This document shows positions 35,136-45,414 of a stretch of 64,000 nucleotides of DNA, piece after piece. The translations under genes were made by a program, and so were the position numbers. Source of the DNA: Staphylotrichum longicolle (Eukaryota > Ascomycota > Sordariomycetes > Sordariales > Chaetomiaceae); assembly GCA_019096155.1 (NCBI GenBank), contig JAHCVI010000003.1:2852001-2916000 (forward strand), in the 5' to 3' direction. Under the pieces are notes generated by a model. That model was not told where the DNA came from, did no database searches, and was given only the letters and a program-made list of their open reading frames with translations. How positions within the stretch are numbered: position 1 is the stretch's first letter; each line of letters opens with the position of its first letter.

Positions 35136-36248
35136 TCATGCGGCCTTGACGGCGGCGGCGGCGGCAGCAGCAGCAGCAGAAGCCTGCTTAGCAGCCTCCT
35201 CTTCCGAAACCGATACGGAGCGGTGCAGATGCGAAGCATGGGACGGTTCGTGCGTCAGCGAGGCATTGGTGCCTTGCAGCTCGGAGAGTTGGCGTTCTGC
35301 ACATGTCACAGGTCAGCAAACAAGTCCCCGTGGGTACAGACAAGCTCTGCGCTCATTGGAAACTCACCCAGCTCCCGAATCCGGTGCCGCAGCATCTGGT
35401 TCTCGCGAATGAGCATCTGCGACTCGGCCTGGTAGAAGGCGCTCTCATCGCGGCCGCCTAGAGCCCACGGCTCGCCGCTGTCGGCACTGATCGAGGTGGA
35501 GCGTAGCCGGGGCGAGGCGTGCCGGCTGGGGGTCCTGGAGCGGTTGCGCAGGTCGGCGCGCGCCATGTCGAACGAGCTGCGCGGGAAGACGGGCGACCGC
35601 GGCAGGGAACCCGAGCTGTGGAACGCAGGCTGCTGGGACGAACTCGGGATCGGCATGGGCACGGACCGATCCGAGGCCTCGTCGCTGACAATCGCGGACT
35701 GGCCCTGCTGCTGTTGCCGCTGGACCTGCTCCTGCAGCTGGCGGATCTGGGCGAGCAGCCGGTTGACCTGGAATTCCTGCTCGTTCTCAAGCTCCTGATG
35801 AAGCTCGCCAAGGCTGGGAGTCCGGTTGTGGTGGGGGGTTCCGGACGCGATCAGACGGGGTGAGGACGAGACCGGGTACGGGCTGCTCGTTTGATAGTTG
35901 TTGTGCTGGCTGTCTGATTGTACCAGCTCGCCGGGTGACGGCATGGCGGGATCGGCAATCTGGAGGTTCATGAGGACCTGGGAGCGACGACGGTCGGCGC
36001 TGGGTGATGAGGTCCGGGGAGAGAGGGGGCTGTTTGAACCTGGAGCGCATATCAGCAAAGCCGTCCATGGGTTTGGGCAAACCAATGAGGCATCTGTGGC
36101 ATTCCGTACCTCCTGATGGGGATTCCCGCTGTAGCCCGGCGTTCAAGGTGGCAGCGGCCTGGAGGGAGATGGATGCGTGCCTGGCAGGAGAGGTCGAGTG
36201 GAGACCATCTCCGTTCAAGCTTCTTGGTAGCTCACTATCGAGCGACAT
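35136..36248 (-). CDS. Ser/Pro-rich coiled-coil protein, unknown
   Basis: 323-aa protein with exons 36248-36110, 36039-35368 and 35296-35136, all GT-AG and in phase. I do not recognise a named family. Residues 1-130 are Ser/Pro-rich ('SNSPLSPRTSSPSADRRRSQ'). A coiled coil follows, 'LGELHQELENEQEFQVNRLL' through 'QLQEQVQRQQQQG'. Then comes an Arg/Ser stretch ('RNRSRTPSRHASPRLRST'), a second predicted coil ('QAESQMLIRENQMLRHRIRE'), and an Ala-rich end. The many S/T-P sites suggest phosphorylation. The layout resembles scaffold or polarity proteins, but that is inference only. It is divergent from the L-2-hydroxyglutarate dehydrogenase gene. Confidence 0.8.
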
Positions 36249-37541
36249 CTTGGGTTGACTTGGACGTGTCGATCTTCTCGGGAGAGGAACTGTCGAGCTC
36301 AAACTCAGAGATGACGTTCCGACTGCGGCGCTGGCGGGTAGATATTGTCGGGGATAAGGTTGGTGGCGGCGGGGATCGAGATGGGAGGATGCCGGAATCG
36401 GTACAGCGCAGCCTGGAGAAGCTGGAGAAACGCGAGTTGGGGTTCGGTTGCAAGAGAAGTTTCGGAGGGTGCAACAGCTCACAATGTGTCAATGTGACTG
36501 TGGCCAGTTGCTTGCGCCGGCTGAATAGGCGGTCCACCGATGAGGCAATAGTGCTCAACCAAGCGAGCTCAGGTGGAAAGACGTTGGACGCGGTCGAGAC
36601 GGTGGATGATGCCTCTCGACTGCCCGGATTGGTGGCATGCTTTGTCTCTTTAACGGTGGTGGGGTGCTTCAGCGGCCTGGAAGCCGCCGCCGACCCTGCC
36701 GCGTGACGCAACAATCTGCACAGGGCGCTTGGCCACGAGCTCGCTAACACGATGTGGGGCACCAGGCGTCACTTCTTCACCTCCCCTGATATGTGGCCTC
36801 GGCGCTCGATGATGGAGATGATGAAAGGGTGCAGCTCACGACGTCGCAGCTTCACCGTTCCACAAGCGCTGACGTTGACTCAGTGATGCCGGAGGGTTGT
36901 CTAGCCTCGAAGAGGTGCTGTGGCACCTGGAGGGATGCAGACCAAGACGTGAAGAGGGGCTTGTCCTAACAGCCTCGAGAGAGCGTCTTGGACCTGCCCC
37001 ACCGCTTCTGTTAACCGAACATTCTCAGAGTCAGAGACAGAGTTGTCAGATGGTTGCAAACGGTCAGAGCCAGCGTTCCTGTCAGTTGCTCCCAGTTATT
37101 ATGACTGTGCATAACTAAAGCGATAGCCGAGTTCTGTCTGGAATCTGCGCTCGGAGGTCCAAGTGGCATTCATTCCCTCCGGCTGTTCCCGTGTTTTTGC
37201 AGAGTCAGCAGTTGCTGCCTCGAACCACTTCTCACTGCAGTGTGTCAGGGCCAGTCACAGGGCCCGCCAAATCTGCTGGGGCGGTGCCGGACCCTTTGCA
37301 CCGCACGCGCCACTCAAACCGGACCACACCGACGGCAAACACCACTCACCCGGCAAGGAGCAAGCCCGAAGCCCCGGGTAGGTCCAGCCTCTCTTACCAT
37401 CGGCTGTCCGGGAAGAATTCGTCAGTTTTCCCAAGCGGGCAACTCGCATTGCATTTTCCACTCCTCGATCCAGGGCCAGGCAAGCCACGGCCTCACCCCC
37501 TTCCCCCCCCAACAAGCAAGTCCCCTCCCTCCCCAAGCAGA
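36249..37541. other. Divergent promoter region
   Basis: 1.3 kb between the coiled-coil gene (minus) and the L-2-hydroxyglutarate dehydrogenase gene (plus). C-rich leader sequence lies at 37490-37540. No supported gene. Confidence 0.5.
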
Positions 37542-38837
37542 ATGCGCCCCGGCCCGGCCCTGCCCCGGTCCTCCGGACACTGGCCTCCCGCCCCCGACTC
37601 CGAACCCGGACCGGGCTGCTCCTCCTCCCACCACCATCCCCCTCCACTCCAGACACTCCTTCTCCCAGACTCCCACCCGCCCGGCGCCGACCGACTTCAC
37701 CCACGCCGTAATAGGCGGCGGCGTCGTCGGCCTGGCCATCGCGCAGGACCTCGCGCGCCACCCGTCCCGCCCCCAGACCCTCCTCCTCGAGCGTCACCCC
37801 CAGGTCGGCACCGAGACCTCGTCCCGCAACAGCGAGGTCATCCACGCGGGCATCTACTACGGCGCCGCCTCGCTCAAGACGGCCCTCTGCATCCGCGGCA
37901 AGGAGCTCCTCTACGCCCTCTGCGCGGCGCACGGCGTCCCGCACCGCCGCACGGGCAAGTGGATCGTCGCGCAGACCGACGCCCAGCGCGCCGCGCTGCA
38001 GGCGATCCACGATTTCTGCGTCAACGAGGTGGGCGTGCCCGTGCGCTGGGTCGGCGCCGAGGAGGCCGCGCGGCGCGAGCCGGCGGTGAGGGCGTTACGG
38101 GGCGTGCTGGAGAGCCCGACGACGGGGATCGTGGACAGCCATGCGCTGATGATGTGTCTGCTGGGGCGGTTCGAGGAGGCGGGCGGGACGCTGGCGCTGG
38201 GAAGTTTGGTGGAGGGGGTGACGCCCCTGGGTGGCCGGGATGGGAGGGGCGGTGGGAGCTGAGGGTGCGAGACGCCGCGACGGGGGAGGTGTCGACGGTG
38301 ACGGCCGAGACGGTGGTGAACTCGGCGGGGCTGGGGGCCGTGGATGTGCACAACATGGTCGTGCCGCCGGAGCGGAGGAGGGAGATGTTTTATGCCAAGG
38401 GGAACTACTTTTCGTACGGGGCCGCGAGCCCCAAGGTGAGCACGCTGGTGTATCCCGCGCCTGAGCCGGGCCATGGCGGGCTGGGGACGCATCTGACGCT
38501 GGACTTGGGCGGGCGCATCAAGTTCGGGCCGGATGTCGAGTGGGTGGATTCGCCGGATGATCTGGCCGTCAACGAATCGCGGCGGGCTCAGACAGTGGAG
38601 GAGGTGAAGAAGTATCTTCCCGGGCTGGACGAGACGCAGCTGCAGCCCGACTATGCCGGGATACGGCCCAAGCTGGGGAAGCAGGGCGCCGTGGCGCAAG
38701 GCAAGGGGTTCGTGGATTTTGTGATACAGAAGGAGGAAGGATATCAGGGGTGGATCAACTTGCTGAACATTGAGAGTCCCGGCCTCACGAGCAGCTTGGC
38801 CATTGCGGAAAAGGTCAGGACGCTTTTGTATACATGA
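37542..38837 (+). CDS. L-2-hydroxyglutarate dehydrogenase-like FAD oxidoreductase, frame-broken
   Basis: Mitochondrial-type flavoenzyme that oxidises L-2-hydroxyglutarate to 2-oxoglutarate. The FAD-binding motif 'AVIGGGVVGLAIAQDLARH' begins near 37705, followed by the L2HGDH hallmarks 'SSRNSEVIHAGIYYG' and 'GKWIVAQTD'. The second half, 'VVNSAGLGAVDVHNM' to 'GYQGWINLLNIESPGLTSSL', also fits the family, but lies one frame over. The switch is at about 38220-38262, consistent with one missing base in a G-rich tract. A 50-nt intron (38209-38258) would also restore frame but removes family sequence. The 5' end is unresolved: the frame of the FAD motif has no ATG upstream, while the ATG at 37542 (after a C-rich leader) is in the frame of the 3' half. 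The product may be normal if these are sequence errors. Confidence 0.75.
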   Translation: MRPGPALPRSSGHWPPAPDSEPGPGCSSSHHHPPPLQTLLLPDSHPPGADRLHPRRNRRRRRRPGHRAGPRAPPVPPPDPPPRASPPGRHRDLVPQQRGHPRGHLLRRRLAQDGPLHPRQGAPLRPLRGARRPAPPHGQVDRRADRRPARRAAGDPRFLRQRGGRARALGRRRGGRAARAGGEGVTGRAGEPDDGDRGQPCADDVSAGAVRGGGRDAGAGKFGGGGDAPGWPGWEGRWELRVRDAATGEVSTVTAETVVNSAGLGAVDVHNMVVPPERRREMFYAKGNYFSYGAASPKVSTLVYPAPEPGHGGLGTHLTLDLGGRIKFGPDVEWVDSPDDLAVNESRRAQTVEEVKKYLPGLDETQLQPDYAGIRPKLGKQGAVAQGKGFVDFVIQKEEGYQGWINLLNIESPGLTSSLAIAEKVRTLLYT

Positions 38838-39204
38838 CAAAAACAAATACAGGGCCGTTGCTCTGTCGGCCGCAAACCAGTCTGTGAAGAGCATGAGGAA
38901 AGCTGTGTTCCCCGTTGAGCCCTATGACCGCATTCAAAATCCAGGCCTATTCCGTGTGCCATTCGGCCTTTCCACCGGATATCAAGGCAACCCAAAAAAA
39001 GATTGTCCATCTCAGAATCAATCAAAATAACCGTATCCAGTAGACCCCGATGATACCAGCCAGAGCTCTTGACAGTCTCGGCTTCCCGTGCCCCCACCCA
39101 CCGCCCCCCAACCAAAAAAAAAAACCAAGTAAAGCATTGTCGGTGATCGAAACGCCATGACGCCTTCCCATGCAATGTTTCCCAGTCCGTATGCCATATC
39201 CAAT
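38838..39204. other. Convergent intergenic, 3' UTRs
   Basis: 367 bases between two stop codons that face each other. It contains an A9-10 run at about 39114-39124 and no gene. Confidence 0.6.
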
Positions 39205-41612
39205 TTAGCTCAAAGTGATGCTGGGGGAAAGCCTCCGCCCGAACATGTTGACGCCGAACTCGTAAATACCATTCTCAGCACCAACGAATCTGGGACGGGC
39301 CGTTAGATGCTCATCGCGCTGTCCGTAATGCGTGGAGCTTTACTTACAAAGATTCACCGTTCTCGCTCCACGACAAGCCGGCAGTGTCACACGGGCCGGG
39401 CCGTGTGTGCGAGCTCATGAAGTTGCCAAGGACTCGCCGGGTCGGGTTTTCCTCCCACTCGCGCATGAGATAGGCCGCTCTATACCGCCGCAACGAGTCA
39501 GCATGGTCGCCCCTCAAGTCAACAGTTCTCGGTGGCACGGTAGCGGGAGGCTGGTTGCCACTGGGTGAGGGGTCGTACAAAGCCTCGACGTTGTCCCATC
39601 CCCCGGAAGAAGTGGGGATGGTTGCGTTTGCCAAGAGGCGAGCGACCAGCGCACCGCGCCCGCCGGCCCCAGATTCCGCAGTTCCCAATGTGAGGTTAGG
39701 TCCAGAAAGGGGGCTGGCTGCATACCGGCGTCTCTCAGCAGTGTTGTCCTCCCGCGTTCTCAGACGCTCTTGGCTGTCCCGAACACGCTCTCTCTGGTCT
39801 CGGATGTTGTCAAGGATCTCGCTGACCGCTCGGGACACGTTTGCGGCGTGCTCTCTGGTCCGGAGCTCGCGAGCCGCTCTCTCGGCCACCCAGGGCGGCC
39901 GTGAACCAACACCGGACCCACTGCCAATGCCGCTACCAGCGGCGGTGCCGCCGTTGCCGTTGTTGTTGCTGTTGCTGTTGCTGCTACTGCCGCTCTCCGT
40001 GCCCGTCCGGTTTGGGGGTGCGTTGTACTGATCCTGCCGTCGGCGGAAGTCCTGGATCGCCTCCAGAACTGCCGTCTCCTCAGGGGTCAGCGGGATGTTG
40101 TAACGAGCCAACGAGGTCTGTCCTTCCGACTGGCGGTTTTGCCGGCCCTCCGCGGTGGATTCAATCACACTAGCAAAGTTGGACAACAGGGTCTCACTCC
40201 GCTCGGCCCGCTGTTCCAGAAGCCGAGGATCGATGGTGCCCCGATCGGTAACCGTCAGGGGCTCAAAATCGTCCTCCCGGTCCAGATACAAGATTTGCCG
40301 AGCGTCGAAACCAGTACGCACATCAGCGACGCCCACACGGCCGCGATCCTCGGTCCAGGCAAGAAGGTCGACAGGGCCGGGAGAAAATGCCATGTCTCTC
40401 ACGGCGCCAAACTCTTCATTTGGCCGTGATGTGTCGAAAGACGTGACCAGAGCATTGGCGCCCGGAATAGACAAAGCTGCGACGTGGAAAATTGAGATGG
40501 TCCCGTATTGGGTGCCTACAGCCAGGTATTTCCCCGTGCTGGAAAAGGAGGCCGCAAAACTTCCTCTGCAGCTAGTTAGTGCTTTGCGCGTCCCCTGGGG
40601 TTAAGGGGCGATCGGTATGTACCTGTTATCAGAGCGATCGTCTTTGCTCTGGCTTTTGAGCTGGATTCTGCCACACAGATACCATTCGTACACTGGCCGG
40701 TCGGAAACGCGAACGGTTGTGCCTGTCGAAGCCGTTTTTTCCCTCCTCTCGTGGACATACAAGTATGGATCATCGCTGATCGCAATCAGTAATCGACCAT
40801 CGGGAGAGATGACCCCGCGATTCATGTAATCCGGATATGTGATTTTGTCCAGTGCCTCCTGGTCCCGGAGACTGACAACAATGACTGAGCTGTCATTGTG
40901 GGCCAGTACAGCGACGTCTTGGTCGTAGGCACCCTCGAACCGCTCGACGAGCGTCGGCGGAAACCAGAGCGTGATGCAGTTGACGCGGTCCTTCCCAAAT
41001 CCAGTACTTTGTGCGACAAGGCTCTTCTCAAGGCGTGCCTCGGCCAGCGATGTCAAAGCCGCCTCCGACAAGTCGAGCGACAAGGGGAGGGGGTCGTCGG
41101 CCTGGAGCTCGAGTCGCCTGTCGGTCTCGCCCCGTGCGCTCTGCTCGCCCACCCTGAATGAACTGAATATGCCCAGCTCGCCTCCACAACACACCCAGCC
41201 ATTCCGCGCTACCAGACACCGGGGGTTGAACGACAAGCGTTTCACGGTCTCGGTTTCTCGGGTTTTGGTGTTGAGGCGCAGCACATGGCAACTTCGGTTG
41301 TCGGTGCCAGGGACAGGAAAGTAGACGTAGTTTTGCCCGTCGGTTCCAATTAGAGACCGCAGCTGCCAGTGCCTAGAGACATGGTGTTCGCGTTAGACGG
41401 GGGTTTGCGCAGCCAACTCGGGCAACCGGTTGGGAGTGTGGAAACATACTGCCAGCGAATCCCGGTGCGGAAGCGGCGCCGAGGGTTCGCTACAATGAGG
41501 TCCTCAGTCGGAGTGTATCTGCGCGCATCGAACCTGTCAGTCGCGGACTGCGGGGGAAAAGGGGCGTCTTCCAGAAGGTTGGGAATTCGTACAAGTTGTT
41601 CGAGACGGCCAT
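39205..41612 (-). CDS. DUF2415/WD-repeat-like protein, one-base frame break
   Basis: Conserved fungal protein of about 738 aa, unknown role. Exons are 41612-41450, 41372-40623, 40565-39348 and 39289-39205. Exon 1 opens 'MAVSNNLYEFPTFWKTPLFP' and should continue 'PQSATDRFDARRYTPTEDLI', but the two parts are offset by one base at a run of five C (minus strand, near 41565). One more C would join them and makes every downstream splice phase fit. The middle shows beta-propeller-type repeats ('ALLNDSSVIVVSLRDQ'-like strands, 'GVISPDGRLLIAISDDPYLY', 'STGKYLAVGTQYGTISIF'). After it comes the DUF2415-like 'VRDMAFSPGPVDLLAWTEDR' segment, a long Arg/Glu helix region, an Asn/Ser/Gly run encoded by CAA/CAG-like codons near 39960, and a short conserved C-terminus 'GENGIYEFGVNMFGRR'-like. 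The family assignment is from memory. Confidence 0.75.
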
Positions 41613-42566
41613 GGTGCCGATATCTTGGCGCAGAGCTAAGGTGATACGACCATCAAGACTCTGGGGCCAGTGGCGCTGGGTGTGTCTTGACGATGATGCT
41701 CGAACGTTCTCAACGGGGGCTGACAATTTCTGTTAAGCTGCAGCTTTGAGAGAGCAGCGTTTACAGCGATGGGGAAGGGCGAAATGTTGCGACAATGGAG
41801 CAAGGTGCGCGTCAGGACATGGTCGTCATTGCCAAAAGGTGGAGAAAGATCAAGAAGCTCCAACAGTCTGGCACTTTTGGCCCTTTGCCGCTCAGGCTCG
41901 GCAGCCGGAGACGACGCAGTGCATCCAAAGAAAGACGACCTGTCGCCACTAACGTTATGTAACTGTAACTGCGCGCAGCATCCCGCACATAGCAATCTAG
42001 ATCTGAGCAGTTGCCGGTTGGGATGGTCCCTGAGCACAGCACGAAGGGAAAAAAAAATGTGCTAACAAAATTCAAGCGTGACAAAGATGCAATTGGTGGC
42101 TGCTTGCGCGCATCCAAAAGCAGCTCCTACCAACACCGCAGGTTGAAGATGCCTGTGCCACCGCCAAACTGGGGCAAGAGTCTGAGCAAGAGCTCGGAAA
42201 AAGCACAGGGGCCCTGGTCCTTGGCGCCATCACGTGGTGTTCCGGGCAGTCCTCGCCTTGCCCCGGCCTTGGCCCGCGTTCAAAGCAAAGCGCGATTCCC
42301 ACAGTTTCCCGAGAGCTCTTCCACTGGCCCGTGCCATCGGACCCACACGCTAGCAAGCCAGTGGTCGCCCGGACCGCGAATTTTCTCCAAGGTTCGATGC
42401 TGGAACTAATTTTTCCTGCTCAAAAGAAGACCCTTCTCCTCCATCCTCTTCATCTTCACATCTCCATCCAAGTCCACCATCCCATCCACCCGTGGTTTGC
42501 TTTAATTGCGATCCCGCCATCCTGTTTAGAAAAGGGTGTTATTTCTTTTAATTAGATCTTTTCAAA
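41613..42566. other. Divergent promoter, DUF2415 protein / mtHsp70
   Basis: 954 bases between head-to-head starts. The half next to the Hsp70 gene holds a heat-shock element at 42378 and a C/T-rich leader at about 42420-42520. Confidence 0.6.
42378..42395 (+). promoter_or_regulatory. Heat-shock element of the mtHsp70 gene
   Basis: The sequence reads GAA-nn-TTC-nn-CAA-nn-TTC: four 5-bp units in correct alternating phase, three perfect and one with a single mismatch. It lies about 170-190 nt upstream of the ATG, the expected place for an HSF-bound site. Confidence 0.65.
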
Positions 42567-43229
42567 ATGATGGCATCACGGCTCTCGCGTGCTGTAGGTA
42601 GCTCCTCGTCGATGACGCGCTCTCGCGATGCAATCGTCGCTAACATCGTGTCCAGCTCCCCAGGGCAACCTCAGTAGCTTCCCGCTCGTCGGGTCTGCTT
42701 CGGAGGACTCCTGCGTTCGCGCGCTTCGAGTCCACGGATGAGAAGGTCAAGGGCTCGGTCATCGGCATCGATCTTGGTAGGTCTCAGCCAGCTACGTCAA
42801 GCTTTCATCACGTACTAATGCGGTCATTGTTCAGGCACCACCAACTCTGCCGTTGCCATCATGGAGGGCAAGACTCCCCGCATTATCGAGAACTCGGAGG
42901 GTGCCCGCACAACACCGTCCGTTGTCGCCTTTGCTGAGGATGGCGAGCGCCTCGTCGGTGTCGCTGCCAAGCGCCAGGCCGTTGTCAACCCCGAGAACAC
43001 ACTCTTCGCCACCAAGCGGTTAATCGGACGCAAGTTCACCGATGCCGAGGTGCAGCGCGATATCAAGGAGGTCCCCTACAAGATCGTCCAGCACACCAAC
43101 GGCGATGCCTGGGTTGAGGCCCGCGGCCAGAAGTACTCGCCGTCGCAGATTGGTGGCTTCGTCCTCAACAAGATGAAGGAGACTGCCGAGGCTTACCTCA
43201 GCAAGCCCGTCAAGAACGCCGTCGTCACT

Positions 43230-43276
<47 letters not shown>

Positions 43277-44693
43277 TGGTCAGATTTCCGGCCTGAACGT
43301 CCTCCGCGTCGTCAACGAGCCCACCGCTGCCGCCCTTGCCTACGGTCTGGAGAAGGAGGCTGACCGCGTCGTCGCCGTCTACGATCTTGGCGGTGGTACC
43401 TTCGATATCTCGATTCTCGAGATCCAGAACGGCGTCTTCGAGGTCAAGTCGACCAACGGTGACACCCACCTTGGTGGCGAGGATTTCGATATCCACCTCG
43501 TCCGCCACCTCGTCCAGCAGTTCAAGAAGGACTCGAACATCGATCTTTCCAGCGACCGCATGGCGATCCAGCGTATCCGTGAGGCTGCTGAGAAGGCCAA
43601 GATTGAGCTGTCGTCTTCGCTCCAGACCGACATCAACCTTCCTTTCATCACTGCCGATGCTTCCGGCCCCAAGCACATCAACCAGAAGCTCACTCGCGCT
43701 CAGCTCGAGGCCATGGTTGACCCCCTCATCAAGAAGACCGTTGAGCCCGTCCGCAAGGCCCTGAAGGACGCCAACCTCCAGGCCAAGGACATCCAGGAGG
43801 TCATCCTTGTCGGTGGCATGACCCGCATGCCCAAGGTTGCCGAGTCCGTCAAGAGCATCTTCGGCCGTGACCCCGCCAAGTCGGTCAACCCCGATGAGGC
43901 TGTCGCCATTGGTGCCGCCGTCCAGGGTGCCGTTCTCTCTGGTGAGGTCAAGGACCTGCTCCTCCTTGATGTCACTCCTCTCTCGCTCGGTATCGAGACC
44001 CTCGGCGGTGTCTTCACCCGCCTGATCAACCGCAACACCACCATCCCCACCAAGAAGTCCCAGGTCTTCTCCACCGCGGCTGACTTCCAGACCGCCGTCG
44101 AGATCAAGGTCTTCCAGGGTGAGCGTGAGCTCGTCCGCGACAACAAGCTCCTCGGCAACTTCCAGCTCGTCGGCATCCCCCCTGCTCACCGTGGCGTGCC
44201 CCAGATCGAGGTTACCTTCGACATTGATGCCGACTCGATCGTCCACGTCCACGCCAAGGACAAGTCCACCAACAAGGACCAGTCGATCACCATTGCTTCT
44301 GGCTCTGGTCTCTCTGACGCCGAGATCCAGCAGATGGTTGAGGACTCGGAGAAGTACGCCGAGTCGGATAAGGAGCGCAAGGCTGTCATTGAGACTGCCA
44401 ACCGCGCCGACAGCGTCGTGAACGACACTGAGAAGGCCCTTAACGAGTACGCCGACAAGCTCGACAAGACCGAGGCCGACCAGATCCGCGAGAAGATCAC
44501 CTCTCTCCGCGAGTTCGTCGCCAAGGCTCAGTCTGGCGAGGTCACCGCCACTGCGGCTGAGATCAAGGAGAAGACGGACGAGCTCCAGGTTGCCAGCCTG
44601 AACCTCTTCGACAAGATGCACAAGGCCCGCGCCGAGTCTGGCGAGGCCAGCCAGAGTGCCGAGGGCGAGAAGAAGGATGAGCCCAAGGCCTAA
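42567..44693 (+). CDS. ssc1: Mitochondrial Hsp70 (SSC1)
   Basis: Matrix chaperone that drives protein import (motor of the TIM23 complex) and folding. Exons are 42567-42593, 42656-42776 and 42835-44693, giving 668 aa. Exon 1 encodes only nine residues of the presequence. The N-terminal ~40 residues (MMASRLSRA-LPRATSVASRSSG..) are Arg/Ser-rich without acids, a mitochondrial targeting signal. The ATPase domain shows 'GSVIGIDLGTTNSAVA' from about 44, 'VVAVYDLGGGTFDISIL' and 'VILVGGMTRMPKV'. The substrate-binding domain follows with 'LLLLDVTPLSLGIETLGGVF'. The C-terminus is acidic (..SAEGEKKDEPKA) and lacks the cytosolic EEVD and ER KDEL-type signals. Codon bias is strong (C-ending codons), as in highly expressed genes. 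A heat-shock element lies upstream. Confidence 0.97.
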
Positions 44694-45414
44694 ACATCCT
44701 TCGGAACGACACCCTCTTCTATACCCCTCAACTTTTTTTATTTTCTCTCATGTGTCTGACTAGGATGGAGCGGTCTCCAGTGTATATTCTGTGTACTCAT
44801 ATCTTGTGTGTTGGAGGCTCATCAGGGCTTATCCAGTGTTTAATATGCAGAAGGCGGATGGCGTTACTGAGCATCAAAACTGCTGCGTTCATGGGCAGGG
44901 TCATCTCACGATTTTTGACGATGGGCCGGACTGGGATGGGGGCTGGATAAAGGTGCATGCGTGTATCTGTGTACACAGCTTCAAGAACAATGAAATCCAA
45001 ATCCCCCCTCACTACAACTACATGGTGCCTGATGATTTGCGAGTCGGAATGTGAGTTTTGGTTGTTGGAATGGTGTCATCAGTTGACGCAAATAGGTCGC
45101 AGATGAAACCAGGGATCATAGTTGCCGTTTGCAGTTCCAGTGAGTTGCACTGCTGCTTGTCTGGGAAGATTCCCGTGCGAGAGGAGGACGAAGAGAGTTG
45201 ATAGCGGCGTGGACCATGGGAACGACTGAGAGCATGCCCAACAATGACATTTTCAAGTCCCGAGTTCACACACATTATCCTGACTAATGATTCACACACA
45301 TTGAACTCATGATCAGAAGAAAGAGCCCTGCGAATTTTGTGTATTCCCGCCCCCCCCCCCCCCCCCCCCCTCCTTTCCTCACCCTTTCAAAGGACTCTAG
45401 GCCAGCTCGCTCAA
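44694..45414. other. Convergent intergenic, 3' UTRs
   Basis: 721 bases between the stops of mtHsp70 (plus) and SRP68 (minus). T-rich sequence follows the Hsp70 stop. A run of 21 C lies at 45350-45370, right beside the SRP68 stop. Confidence 0.6.
45350..45370. repeat. Poly-C run of 21
   Basis: Twenty-one consecutive C on the plus strand (G on the transcribed SRP68 side), 45 nt beyond the SRP68 stop. Its exact length is unlikely to be reliable. Confidence 0.85.

Noticed and set aside
41516..41530. 15-nt intron in exon 1 of the DUF2415 gene to repair its frame
   Set aside because: Far too short for spliceosomal removal; a one-base omission in the adjacent C run is simpler.
43020..44621. 533-codon open frame antisense to the mtHsp70 gene
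   Set aside because: Produced by the strong codon bias of the sense gene (C at third positions); it has no domain and the sense frame is unmistakable.
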